Shown piece after piece: positions 36,501 through 47,225 of a DNA stretch of 64,000 bases (within the stretch, counting starts at the first letter, position 1; each line of letters opens with the position of its first letter). The stretch lies in NCBI GenBank assembly GCA_029582265.1, contig CM055831.1:27900189-27964188 (forward strand). Reading direction: 5' to 3'. Source of the stretch: Zoroaster sp. YZ-2022. Lineage: Eukaryota > Echinodermata > Asteroidea > Forcipulatida > Zoroasteridae. Under the pieces are notes generated by a model. It made no database searches, was not told the origin of the DNA, and saw nothing but the letters and a program-made list of their open reading frames with translations. The position numbers were made by a program, and so were the translations under genes.

Positions 36501-37205
36501 CCGAAAAGGGGGGAAAAAGAAAAAAAAGGAAAAAAAAAATTTTAAAAATAGTTTTAGGTCTTAAAACAATAAAATTAAAAAGGATTTACAACCACAAACT
36601 TATAACAATGAACGGAACCCTGACCAATGAGGCCCCCCAAAACGGGGGGGCCGAGCCCGAATTTCAAAAAATCACCCACTGTGTCTCAGTGTTTCAAAAA
36701 GGCTTTTATTTACAAAAAGTACCACAGCTGAATAGTGCAGTTATCAGAAAATAGAAAAGTTTTTTGTATTAATAACAAGGGGTAAATCTTGAAGGGCTTT
36801 TCCTTTGGGATAACATGGGGTACTTTCCAGATTAACCAAATAAAAAAAAAGGGATACAAATTTTATACAACATCATAAACCGCTGAATCCCAAAATTCAT
36901 AGAGTCAACAATTATGGAAAAGTATTCACTTTACGTAATATCAGCGGGAACCATGACCTAATGACTTTGTCAGTTAAGGGAAATGAAATGTGTTTTTTAA
37001 GCGCCATTTTTTTTGGGATCCGCCCAAGTTTTAGTTATATCATGCCTGTCAAAAATAAAATTTTTCCTTTTGGGTTTAAATGGCTTTTAAAAAAAAAAAA
37101 AACCAGGAGGGAAACTAACATTTGTCAGTTTGTTTTGATGTTTGGGTGACTTATGGACAGTGAATATAGTGATTATTTTTTCATCACTCAAGATTATTTT
37201 TCCAT
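30580..37205 (+). repeat. Corrupted copy of 17546-27830 with homopolymer smearing
   Basis: Anchors follow the order of the good copy: the tRNA-like array (30720-31390), 19725-20450 (31520-32150), family-1 MITE (32150), the 21031 element (32610-33160), the second family-1 MITE (33680), the 262-bp duplication (34190-34860) and 23580-24570 (34860-35760). Through this block bases are replaced by runs of the neighbouring base (AAAAA, TTTTT, CCCC, GGGG) and short pieces are dropped; 7.0 kb of template becomes about 5.1 kb. The last 100 bases match the reverse complement of 13300-13440. The flanks on both sides are clean. A failed consensus from low-quality reads is more likely than biological decay. 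Confidence 0.75.
35767..36580. mobile_element. About 810-bp insertion within the corrupted copy
   Basis: The good copy runs directly from CCATTTTGTTTAAGG (24570) to ACAACCACAAACTTATAAC (24613). Here 810 bases intervene. GCCTGATGACGAA occurs at about 36008 and CACCTGATGACGAATTACGC at about 36377. The sequence carries the same base smearing as its surroundings, so element ends cannot be read. Confidence 0.4.
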
Positions 37206-39740
37206 ACGGGCTCCCCATGAAATGTCCTCTTCAAGATATGTTACCCAAACATGTAATGTAGAATCTTGAGTATCAATGTCACTCTATAGAATTAATCTTG
37301 TATCATTTATTATTAATGTTTGACATGACAAGAGATACAGAGCATATACAATTCATTGACAATGAAATCTTCACTCAGAAAATTATTGCTGTTTTGATGA
37401 AAACAAAAATTACCTAGTAAAATATCGTTGATACATCTTGTAAAAAGAAATATTTCACAAGACAAATGTCCAAGAAGCATGGTTTATCTAAGTACCTAAA
37501 TGAATTAATGACAGGTCCTGCCATCAATTCATTTCATAACTTTATCACTGTAAACATGGCTCTGATGCTTTTTTATATTTCATTTGTAATTTTTGCATAT
37601 TTTGATGCCTTTCAACAAGGAAAATAGTTATTTTCAGATTTAAAAAAATTGCCATGAATCACTGGTGAAAAAATATATGATGCATCTTTAAGAGGGAGTT
37701 CCCCTCATTTTGCTTTTGGCATTGTCTGTTGATTTGTAAATGTTACTCTTTAATTATTCATATGTCAATATCTTGTCAATACTTTCTTTGTTTTCACTGA
37801 TGGTCACCCATTGTTTGCCAATCATCAGTTGACAAAAACTACAATTGTGACACAGCAAAAGAAAGGTCTATACCCTCTCTTTTCCCCCTCTGGATCCACC
37901 CTTGTACAGAGTTGCATAATGGAAAGGTTATATTCTACACCTGAGCTGCACCTTATACAAGTCTAGTTTTCTTCCTCTTACCTTTTGTTGGAGCATCCTG
38001 AGCTGATCTCTCTTGGTTGAGATGACTCTTGCTGAGACTGTTTCTTGTTGACCTCTGATCAGGTCAATTAGAAGGGCTGTCATGCTGTCAACCTGGAGGA
38101 AATAAAATGAATAGTACATTCTTGATACACTGTTTGTAAAATGTCATCATGTGCATGAATACTAAATGACAATCAAGAATTGCATATAAACAATTGACCA
38201 GTCAATGTTTCATTTGGAAACAAGTTGTGAAATCTCATTCACAGTTTCTAACCAAAGCACTGTAGGTTTCTATGCAATCATTTCTGTCCCATTCCAGACA
38301 GAAATTATCTTCAGGAAACCCATGACTCTTAATCTCATAAATGAACGCTAATTCAACATAATAATTTGTGAAATTACAAAGAGGAGTTTCATTTGTCTTG
38401 ATTTAAATTCTACTTTTCAACATATATGATTATTGATACTATGTAATGTTTATATTCAAGTCTTGTGTACTTTTTATCAATTGTTGGAATCTAATGCACC
38501 TTCTTAATAAGGTCAATCCAATTCTATTTCTGAATAGAATGTATTTGTACAGGAGGTTACACTTTGCTAAATTTCTTCTACAAGTTTGCTTACTTTCAAG
38601 ATCTGCATTTATCAACCAACCTGTGAAAGTTTCAACTTAATGAGGTTGTGTCTTTAATGTCAAAATAGTGAAAATACCTTTAAATTGTTTGTATTTATTA
38701 TAATTTTGTGTCTCATTCAGTCAAGAAATGATTTCATAAATTTGTATTTATATGATAGTTCCTCAGACAGAAAGATTTCAAGAGATGTTTGATTCCATCA
38801 TCAACTTTACACCAAGTACATTATATGTAAACTATGTGTAACCTCCCTTTAAGCAAATTATTATTGTTTTGTAATTCCACAATTTGTCCATTCCTCAATG
38901 GAGTAACTAAATTTCAAGCCACTGAAAACCTCAAACTTGTGCTCTGTTTCTTTGCTGATGAATTTCAACATAAATATTCATTTGCAGACTTTCAAGGACA
39001 TTTGTTTCACAATCTCTCCTTTAATTACTGGTATATCATCTAGAGACTTTTGGTTTATTGACTATTATTATGTGATTGTTGATTAAGTTCAATTTAGTTT
39101 CAATAAGAATTTAATTTACTTGTCATTCATATTGCAATCCATAAAGCTCTCTCTGCATGTATATAGATCTAATCAAAAAAAAATTGTACAATGGATCTTT
39201 CCATCAGTTCTGGGGAATAAACAGCAGAGTTACACAGTGGTGATGAAGTTGGAATTGAGTCAAGAATGTTTGGGAGTGGTTCGGTCAACAACTGAATTCA
39301 GGTCCGCATTAAAAGCTAATATCAGCTCTTTTGGAATGAGGGATTTTTGTCTAAGAACTAAACTTTCCTGAAATGACCTTTTGTAAACTAATTGAAATGT
39401 CAACTCAGTGATTCTTAATCCTCAGAAACACACAAAATATTGAACATGCTTACCATTAAGTATTATAGAAACTTACCATTATCAAGTTTTACAAAAATCC
39501 CTGAACAAGTTGACACATCCTGTACGAAACGAGCACAATGGATCTGATATCATGGTCATTGCTGACAGAAAGAGGGCAGCATGCTACAACATTGAAGCTA
39601 TCATGTTATTCAGACTACCCAACCAGAATGATCTGTAGGAAGATTGTTTTAAAAGAATTTAAATATCGTTAAGATTCAAGCAAATAAGAAACAACTTGTT
39701 GACCATGAGATCAAGTTAGAATATTAATATAATCTTGGGA
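37206..39740 (+). repeat. Block A, third copy (NHL exon missing)
   Basis: It begins abruptly at CTCCCCATGAAATGTCCTC with sequence equal to 16830 onward, just after the NHL exon, and continues to the small exon (minus strand) and the 19060-20450 equivalent (38330-39740). The stretch 38440-39180 is not clearly shared with the right copy and has no recognised gene. Base quality here looks normal again. Confidence 0.7.
37977..38097 (-). CDS. Small spliced exon, coiled-coil-like, better-preserved copy
   Basis: On the minus strand a pyrimidine-rich tract ending TCCAG precedes the exon at 38097. It reads VDSMTALLIDLIRGQQE, then TVSARVISTKRDQLRMLQQK, and runs into GTAAG at 37976. It keeps one frame, unlike its damaged copy at 864-984. 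Length (about 40 codons) and borders fit an internal exon of 121 bases. The helix-forming charged sequence resembles coiled coils of TRIM-like or scaffold proteins. I see no neighbouring exon that joins to it in frame, so the gene is unknown. Confidence 0.45.
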
Positions 39741-40167
39741 ACACACTCAGGACATCAAGTATATTGCAGAGGTCATATTTCTGGGGGGAAAAAGAAAATA
39801 TTGCCCTACTGCAAATGACAGCTTTAAACATACTTGGTTTGTCTATGATGTTTCTGTGCAGTTTGCAATGGATAACCATGCATTGTGTATGCATTATTGT
39901 AATAGAAATATTACTCTAAAAGGACCAAAGGAAAAGAGTACAAAAACAGAAAAGGTACAATGTCGATCAAAATGATTTCATTTGTATTATGCTTCACAGG
40001 CACTGTATAAACATGGCTAAATAGATTGCAAGCAAAATAATGACAATAATGACTGTCGTTATGATTTTCAATGGGAATTTTATTTTGTTCTAATATCTTT
40101 GTTAAGATGAGTCAAAAAGGGGGATCCTTGAAAATGTAAATTTTGGACTGCAAAAGGGCAATGTTGG
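39741..40167. other. Unassigned spacer
   Basis: No gene, repeat copy or element end was recognised between the end of block A and the candidate exon. Confidence 0.4.
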
Positions 40168-40302
40168 TCAGGAGTTGTATAGCGATCGCGATCGATCAAC
40201 GTGCTGCCCATTGTTTCTTTTTGTACACAGGCTTGTAGAGGAGTCTGACGGAAACTGACCTCTACAGAACTCGTAAAAATCGTCGACATCTACTACCGCC
40301 AT
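40168..40302 (-). CDS. Possible first exon, MAVVDVDDFYEFCRG start
   Basis: An ATG in the context ATCATGG at 40302-40300 opens a 44-codon frame (MAVVDVDDFYEFCRG, then QFPSDSSTSLC) that ends at TGA 40168. Upstream on the same strand is a CpG-rich stretch with two GCGGC-ATGG-type motifs resembling promoter-proximal sequence. A GTCAGT within the frame could act as a splice donor. The acidic N-terminal composition looks coding, but I recognise no family, and this could be chance. Confidence 0.28.
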   Translation of the reverse strand: MAVVDVDDFYEFCRGQFPSDSSTSLCTKRNNGQHVDRSRSLYNS

Positions 40303-40399
40303 GATGCTGCCGTAACATCGGCCGCCATGCATCTGACGCCGACGTTAAATTCATGTCTACCAATACCATGTAGTTCGTGTCAGTATAAATAGCATCTAT

Positions 40400-40480
40400 C
40401 GTGTCCGTGGCGCGCAATTTAAATTTGATTTTAAAAATTGCGCGCGCAAATTTAAAAACTGCGCATCTTCAAAAATTGCG
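40400..40480. repeat. Interleaved CGCGCAATTT palindromes
   Basis: CGCGCAATTT at 40411 is mirrored by AAAATTGCGCG at about 40445, and two more AAATTGCGC or AAACTGCGC half-copies follow by 40480. The stretch can form competing hairpins. No known element type was recognised. Confidence 0.5.
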
Positions 40481-40556
40481 CTCAACATGTCCAAAATACT
40501 TTATGTTGGAAGTCAAGGACCCTAGCCGCCTAGGTCATGATATTGGGCCATTTTTA

Positions 40557-40872
40557 TAATAATAATAATAATAATATTATAATGTGTGGACTTATATAGC
40601 GCACGTATCCACCAACTGAGTGGTGCTCAAGGCGCATTATATTATTATATTATTACCCCTGCTCATAAGGCTCATATATCATTCCTGAAACCACTCTCAG
40701 CTCCCTGGGGAGTATACAGCTCAATTGCTGCCATTACAGCGCATATTATAGGGCTAATCAACCAACTCTGCCCTCTCAGATACCCATTTAACCCCTGGGT
40801 GGAGAGAAGCAATTATGGTTAAGTGTCTTGCTCAAGGACACAAGTGTCACGGCCGGGATTCGAACCCACTGA
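40557..40872 (-). mobile_element. tRNA-derived SINE, 5'-truncated, with LINE-like tail
   Basis: On the minus strand it starts at a B box (GGTTCGAATCC near 40860), continues through GACACTTGTGTCCTTGAGCA, and ends GCGCTATATAAGT, then a TTA-repeat tail at 40557-40575. No A box is found upstream, so the head is cut. GCGCTATATAAGT plus an ATT/TTA tail is the same terminus as the LINE at 26300-26350, as expected for a SINE mobilised by that LINE family. Confidence 0.65.
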
Positions 40873-42080
40873 CAAATTACATAATTATTCTAAAAATAGG
40901 AGACTGTGAATGGAAGAAGTATTAGGACTAACCACGGATTTTTTTTATGCTTTATTTGTTTTTTAAATATGATGAAAATTATCTGCAAGTTACTCCTTTT
41001 TTAGAAGAAAAAAAATGCTCTGTAAAGACTAAAATATGGTTGTCAACACCCGGGGATCAGAAATCATCTAAGAATTCCTCCATTTGTGTATTTTTTTAGG
41101 GGAAATTAATTATTTTCTTAATTATAAAAGTGTTTATATTTTAACTGATTTCTGTTTTCCTTCCTCCATGATCTTACCGATCACCTTTCTCCTCCATTGA
41201 CTAATGTGCGTTTGGGTTTGTTTACAACTTAGTTTTATAAGCCACTTCGGAGTTCCTACTGCGCATGTGCCATTTGACCTTGACGACCTCTTTTCTGGAT
41301 AAACAATGCATGGTTACATGGTACCCGTTCATATTCATGCATACAACGCGTGTGTACGTGTGTACGTGATCGCATCAATGTATTTACACGTGTAAACGGA
41401 ATATCTTCTCGAGTTGAAAACCTTTTTTCATCAATTTTCTTGTGGTCAGGAACAGCACTTTCATTACTGAATGGTAAGAGAAAGAAAATAAAGAAAAATA
41501 TTGTTGGATTTGTTTGTAAAATGTCTGTGATTTTCCTGTTTCTTTTGTTTTGTTTTTCAGAACGGAATGCAATGCCAGTGGCCAATGAATGTAGTAAAAT
41601 CTTCTAATTAGGCCTATTCAATTTTGTATAGGCCCTAATTAAGATTTTACGCTTTTAAGAATCCATATAATGATCCTTTTTTTTTAATCTGAAAGCCTAA
41701 ATGATTTTTTGCATGATATTTTCTCACTTTCATTTTTATTTTTGCTGTTCATTCGCACTAGTAATAGTAGTAATACTCAGTAACATGTAAATTCTATGTT
41801 ATGTATTGTGGGAAAGGACAACAAAAATAGCGTACCGAAAATATTTTGTTTCTAACTAGGCACATACATATGTTAATTGTTTTATTATGTTATCTGATTA
41901 ACAGGTTAGCTGATCAAGACCAATTTCAACAATGAGGATATGTGCTGTTACAGGCTGTGAACAGTACCTATAAACTTGAAAAGTGGAAACAAGGTTATTG
42001 CATAAAACATGCATGGCTGCCATTTTGGATTTGGAACTTGTGATTGTGAGCCACCTTTTCATATATATATATCCATTCCC
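40873..42080. other. AT-rich spacer without a supported gene
   Basis: Short frames exist on both strands near 41256-41610 but carry no motif and no consistent splice sites. CpG and TACGTG-type motifs cluster at 41340-41400. Confidence 0.4.
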
Positions 42081-42081
42081 A

Positions 42082-42234
42082 TCTGAGAAAAAAGTGGCCA
42101 ATCTTCGCATACATGTCGAGCGTCCTATACGTAGATCAAAGACCTTCAAAATATTTAATGACACATTTCCCACCCCTCTAGTTCCTTCTGCTGATGATGT
42201 CATTACTATTTTTGCAACCAGGCCTCATTGTTGA
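42082..42234 (+). pseudogene. C-terminal fragment of a DDE transposase (DDE_Tnp_4-like)
   Basis: The 50-residue end of an open frame reads SEKKVANLRIHVERPIRRSK, then TFKIFNDTFP and ADDVITIFATRP, with a stop at 42234. LRIHVER followed by a basic stretch, then a conserved AD and a C-terminal hydrophobic segment is characteristic of the DDE endonuclease family found in Harbinger-like and THAP-associated transposons, where HVER carries the last catalytic Glu. No earlier catalytic Asp segments are seen upstream, so this is a fragment or the last exon of a disrupted element. Confidence 0.6.
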
Positions 42235-43191
42235 GTACACCTGTATGTTAAATATTTCCCCCGTTCAAAATATTCATTAAGAGTAACACAAAGTTTCAAC
42301 TAAGCATGTACTTGATAAAAAAGGAACTTTATTTAAACTATACAAGAAATGAAACAGTAAAACAAACCTCAAAATAACAATATTAATAATTCAGTTATGT
42401 ATACATTTATAATAATAATAATGTCAACAATTAAAATATTACTGAGAAATAAATAATGGAGAAATAAATAAATAGTAAGTTGAAATATTGTATTTATGTT
42501 GCAAAATGGAATAATAATGCATACACCTGTACAGGTACACTGTAGCTATGTTTGTGGAATATGTGAACACTCCTCTTTGTATCAAGAACTTTGGCTTTGA
42601 AAATACATTAATCAAATACAAATAAGTAAAGACTGTTTGTGGTGACACCATGTGAAATTCTCATTTGAGTAGTAATTAGTTCTGAAAAGAACTATTGGTA
42701 CTTATCCTTTTCACCATGCAAAACTAGAAATATTACTTAAATACAAATAACTTAATTGTGTTATAAAGAATATTTATGTCGTGTTTTTTATTCAAGTAAA
42801 TGTGTACATTTTTAACACTGCATTGCTAATAATGCTCTCTGGACCTAAATTGTGATTTTAAATTCAATATCACTATTTAAATTTATTAAATAAGAGTTTG
42901 TCAAGTATACAGTTTGTCAAGGGTTATTAAATTTTAACAAGAATGCTCCCCTTTTTCTGGTCATTATCAGTTTAGTATAGATCACATAAAGTGCACCTCT
43001 ACGTGTCAAATCCCTTCCCTCTAGCCTTGAACTGACCTAATTTGTATTAAATTATTGAAGCCTGACCACATGTTAAAATTGTTCAATACTAAAAAGTAAA
43101 TGTGCAGTTCTATATTAAAAACAAATGTTCAAAAGGTAAAATACAAAAAGTAAAATATATGTCTTCAGTGACTTCGTCAGTTTTTTTTTAC
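42235..43191. other. AT-rich spacer
   Basis: About 950 bases with no recognised gene or element. The DDE fragment and the SAP-like exon converge on it from either side. Confidence 0.45.
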
Positions 43192-43358
43192 TGTTACATT
43201 CAGCTGCGATGCCGAGAAGACAAGCGCTTGGACTTGGAGTTCCTTTTTCCGACCAGTACTAGTTTTGTCCTCTTAATCTGAAAAAAATCCTTCAAATCAT
43301 CAACATTCCAGTGTTCTATAACGTCTAGTGTCAAAGCAGAAGATTCCTCCGAAGACAT
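43192..43358 (-). CDS. SAP-domain-like first exon
   Basis: ATG at 43358 gives MSSEESSALTLDVIEHWNVD, then DLKDFFQIKR and LVLVGK. A five-A run near 43240 lacks one base relative to the frame that continues KELQVQALVFSASQLN up to a GT donor (43190-43198). Together these give the helix-loop-helix pattern of a SAP domain (W-x-V-x-x-L-K-x-F-L ... G-x-K-x-x-L-x-x-x-V). SAP domains bind AT-rich DNA, and in many invertebrate genomes they open long uncharacterised nuclear proteins. A CpG-rich stretch upstream (43430-43550) could be the promoter. As written the frame ends at 43200 after 52 codons. Whether the missing base is real or a sequencing error is not resolved. Confidence 0.45.
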
Positions 43359-43799
43359 TTACAAAATTCACTTGAAAAAAAAACGATAAAAATGCTATAT
43401 TTTTAAATAAGAAATCCATGTTCCACGTTCGCATTGCAATGCCAAAGCACGCATTATACGCGCGTCGCTAGTGGCGACCGCGATTGTTTATCTTCGTTGA
43501 ACCTTGACACGATCCCACCATGCTTTGCGCGCGTGAGATTCCGAAGAGGCTTATTCCCCAAACCCATTCCGATAAGGCTTATAAAAATTAAAATGATGAA
43601 TTTTTCCACAATTTCCTTCCTATTTTTTGCCCATTAAAGAACACTTTCTGTTTTATGTAATCTCATGATGGTCTTGGACCCTTGAGTACGTAAATTTTAC
43701 CTGAAAATGGTGATATTTCCCACTTGTTTATGCTTCAGTGGCTAACGTTCAGTTCACGCACAGCTAGGGAATTACTCTTGAAGTTTGCGCGCATGCGCA

Positions 43800-44400
43800 T
43801 TTCATCTGTACATGCGAATACCACCACCAGTGATATTAAAAAGTGATATTAATTTGTTCAACTCCCGAGCGCCAGAATCATAAAAACCCACGCATTGACT
43901 CACTCTCATTCGCCGAAAGTATCCTACAAAATTTGCATACCAGTAAAATGTCCAATTCCTTACCTTCAGACGATCACTGACAATAAAAATCCAGGGACAA
44001 ACTGGACTAAACGGTGGTACACGAAAGAGGGCGCCATCATGTTCGGACGCATGGGTTCCTTCCTCCATGGTTCAACATCCAAGCAGGTTATTTCGCCACG
44101 TGAGTATTTCAAAATGAAGAATTTTGTGCGACAAATTGCTTTTTACGATTACATTTACAGTATATAAATATATACTATTACATTATAGATATAATTGTGC
44201 TATAAAAATGTGATGTGTGACACACAATTTCAGGAAATAAGAGGACATAAAATCTTGGTGACATAGCCCGGCAATGCAGTCGAATTCGAGTCAACTCGTA
44301 CTTTTACACACTCGTACATTTGCCAACTCGTACTCACGTAAACTCGTACTATATGGGACGTCAACTCGTACGTGTGCCAACTCGTAGGCCTACGGATTTT
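43800..44400 (+). repeat. Block C, short copy
   Basis: Shares with 44790-47225 and 56450-58345 the segments TTGACTCACTCTCATTCGCC, ATCCTACAAAATTTGCATAC, CGATCACTGACAATAAAAAT and ATATAATTGTGCTATAA, but lacks most of the middle. It ends in a cluster of CAACTCGTAC motifs. A GCGCATGCGC palindrome (NRF1-like) sits just outside its left edge at about 43790. Confidence 0.7.
44285..44395. repeat. Cluster of CAACTCGTAC motifs
   Basis: (C)AACTCGTAC occurs six times in about 110 bases (near 44291, 44310, 44322, 44339, 44361 and 44378) with irregular 12-22-base spacing. A related cluster lies at 47143-47225 at the same position in the next copy of block C. Confidence 0.75.
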
Positions 44401-46512
44401 GCATTACTTTTGACTGAATTTCAATTGATTCCAATTTATTGTTTAAAAAATTGATTACCGTCGATCGGTTAATTTTAAACATTATTAAAAGAGAGAATAA
44501 GCCTATTTTTTGGGTGGGAATTTTTTTTAAAGACTTGGGGGAAAATATTTTGATGATAAGGCCAAAAAAAAAAAATGTTGAGTTGCCCTCCACCGACCGA
44601 CCTAAAAGGGCTGAAATCTCGGGCCGGGTTTTGTTTCGTTTTTTTGTTTTTTCCCGTCATTTATAGGCTTATTTGTTAATGAAACTTACCAATTTTCGTA
44701 TCTGGCCGGGTAATAAAGATTTTGTGCTAAAAAATTATTATTTTAAAAACTGCGACAACAAAATAACAGTAGTCGGTACACTAATAAAAAGTGATCATAA
44801 AAATCAATCATAAAAATCCACGTGTTGACTCACTCTCATTCGCCTAAAGTATCCTACAAAATTTGCATACCAGTATTAAAATGTCCAATTCCTGACCTTC
44901 GGACGATCACTGACAATAAAAATCCAGGGACCTTTTATTTGCAAAACTCCCCAGACAAACTAGCCTAAATGGTGTTACACTGAGGCGCCCATCATGTTCA
45001 GAGTATAAATTTTCGGCTCTGCTGCCTGAGTATCAGAGCCGTATCCACTGATCTCTTGTGGCCGTATCCCAATTATATGGCTCTGCTGAGTATAAAATCA
45101 CAAAATTATGAAAACAGTTTTATATTCGAGACAAATTATGTAACTCAGATTTTCTAATTTCCATCGATTAAAATCTTGTTTAATACTGTAAGATTTGAGG
45201 CTTTATATATACTATTTTAATAATTAAGCTTGTTAAATAAAATCGTATTGGCAAATACATTTTGGTACATAAGTCCATGCAACACACCATTTTGCATTTG
45301 GCTTACCATACAAAAATACGTGGCCCTGGGTTTTCGTTCAAGTTCAAAGCAATTGGAACATTTTGAAATTTCCATGAATCTACCTACCTTAAGACTTATT
45401 AAATCCAAGTTAATTTCAAAGTATAATTCCCCACCGCCAGCTTTAGTCGACAGCAATATAGGATCATTTTCACGGGCTCGTTTTCCCCAAAATTATAAAA
45501 ATGGGAATTATAATTACTAAATGCATGATATTATACAGTTTTCATATTTCCTTCACTGAATAGTCCTAAAAACATTTTTCAACAGAAACAAGTTGCACAC
45601 ACACCGCTGCCTTATATCCAGAAATCGGCTGAGAATTCCTCCAATTGCGTAGTTTTCGGGGATATCAATTTTTAACTGATTTTATAAAAATTTTCTCAAT
45701 TGTCCATATAATTTTGCTATAATACGTTTAAAAAAAACCTGTCCATTTCTGGCCGACCACCTTTATCCTCCATTGACTTTGTGCACAAACATGTGCTGCT
45801 CGTTTACCTCTTTTTTCCAAAACCCAACATTAGTGAATGTATAATTATGAATTATATTTTAAAAAGAAAATAAGCGTAAATCATTATTTTAATGTGTATT
45901 TCGATTGCTGAGGTTTCAGAGTACTGAGGAAAAGGAAATGTTATGTATTTTGAGAGTTTGGTCCAAACTTTGGACCCCAGGGGCGTTTTCATGACTGTAA
46001 CCAGAAACATGTTTGGGCTTTGGTCATTGGTTAATCGTTTTCCTGCGAGTTCGTTGTGCTGCGATGACGCCATTGTTCTGACCAAACGTGAACCAAAGTT
46101 TGTGGATCGGCTACGCTTGGTTTCAAGATGGCGGATTGAAAAACAACGAATGTTTTGTGAATTATTTGTTACTAATATGATGAAATTATTGTTCATATAC
46201 CAGTATATCTTTCAAGTTTATTACTAGCACTCACGAGTAAGTTCTTGTGCGAAAAAAAATGAATTACATCGTATATTTTGAGAAGCGTTGATGATTTAAC
46301 ATGTCGCAAACTGAAAAATATTTTCTGGTTACGTTTATGCTTTCATGCTGTTTTGCCATCTTGTTTCTAGTTAAGAATATGACGTCAGAAACAAGTTTCT
46401 GGTTAGGTCATGAAACATGCAACAGATAACAAGTAGGTTGTTTCGCAACGGAACAGTGATGACAAATTGAGGCATAAATAAGCTTTTACGATGATATTTA
46501 CAGTATATAAAT

Positions 46513-46963
46513 GGGTAGAATGTCGATCCGGACCGCCACTTTTCTCATTAAATATAACCAATAAAGTAATCTTACCTACCTAGTATTTTGTAGTAAGGTG
46601 GAGAACATATGGATGATGATGGACATATACTTCAAATTATTCCAGGATATTTATTTCTATGAAAAATCAGGCATTTTGGTATACACCGACTTCCTCAGTT
46701 GTTTGTCTCATCTTGTAAACTCCACAATTAGTGACCAACACAGTCATTGTACATGCGCAGTGGCAACTATAATAGGATCCTATTTTCTGAAGGGGAGGAT
46801 TTTTTTAGAGAAATAAAGTCCGAAAACATCATAAAAGTGGATTTTAAAGATAGTTTTCGCTTTCTGTACACACAAAAATCGATAGAATCATTTAACTGGT
46901 TAGTGGTTGCAAAAATTCCAAAAAAGCCCTTAAAAAGTGGCGGTCGGATACGACATTCTTTCC
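46513..46963. mobile_element. MITE with 8-bp target duplication ATATAAAT
   Basis: Inverted ends AGAATGTCGATCCGGACCGC and GCGGTCGGATACGACATTCT lie between two copies of ATATAAAT (46505-46512 and 46964-46971). The uninterrupted site is present at 58223-58235 and, slightly altered, at 44155-44170. Eight-base duplications are typical of hAT-type elements. The insert is 451 bases with no transposase. Confidence 0.82.
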
Positions 46964-47142
46964 ATATAAATATTACATTATAAATATAATTGTGCTATAA
47001 GAATGTGGCGCGTGACACACAATTTCATGAAATAATTAAGAGGACCTGAAATCTCGGTGACATAGCACGGCCAGAAGGCTACTATAGTACGAAAGGTTGC
47101 AGGCTACTTTTACACATTAACACTCCTAGAGTCGTACATTTA

Positions 47143-47225
47143 CCAACTCGTACTCACGTAAACTTTTACTTTATGTGACGTCAACTCGTACGTATGCCAA
47201 CTCATACGTATGCCAACTCGTACGT
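47143..47225. repeat. CAACTCGTAC motif cluster, second copy
   Basis: Four CAACTCGTAC or CAACTCATAC motifs within 80 bases, equivalent to the cluster at 44285-44395. Confidence 0.7.

Larger units (their letters stand above)
44740..47225 (+). repeat. Block C, long copy with MITE
   Basis: Closely similar to 56380-58345 from the CACTCTCATTCGCC segment through GAGTATCAGAGCCGTATC and TTTGGTCCAAACTTTGGACC to ATATAATTGTGCTATAAGAA. It carries a MITE (46513-46963) that the other copies lack, and lacks one (56738-56948) that the third copy has. No coding sequence was recognised in it. Confidence 0.78.

Noticed and set aside
30580..37205. Several short frames in the corrupted block (for example 31493-31786, 32596-32901, 36383-36754)
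   Set aside because: Created by homopolymer smearing; the clean sister sequence has no such frames.
41256..41610. Opposed frames of 85-110 codons
   Set aside because: Low complexity, no splice logic, and mutual shadows.
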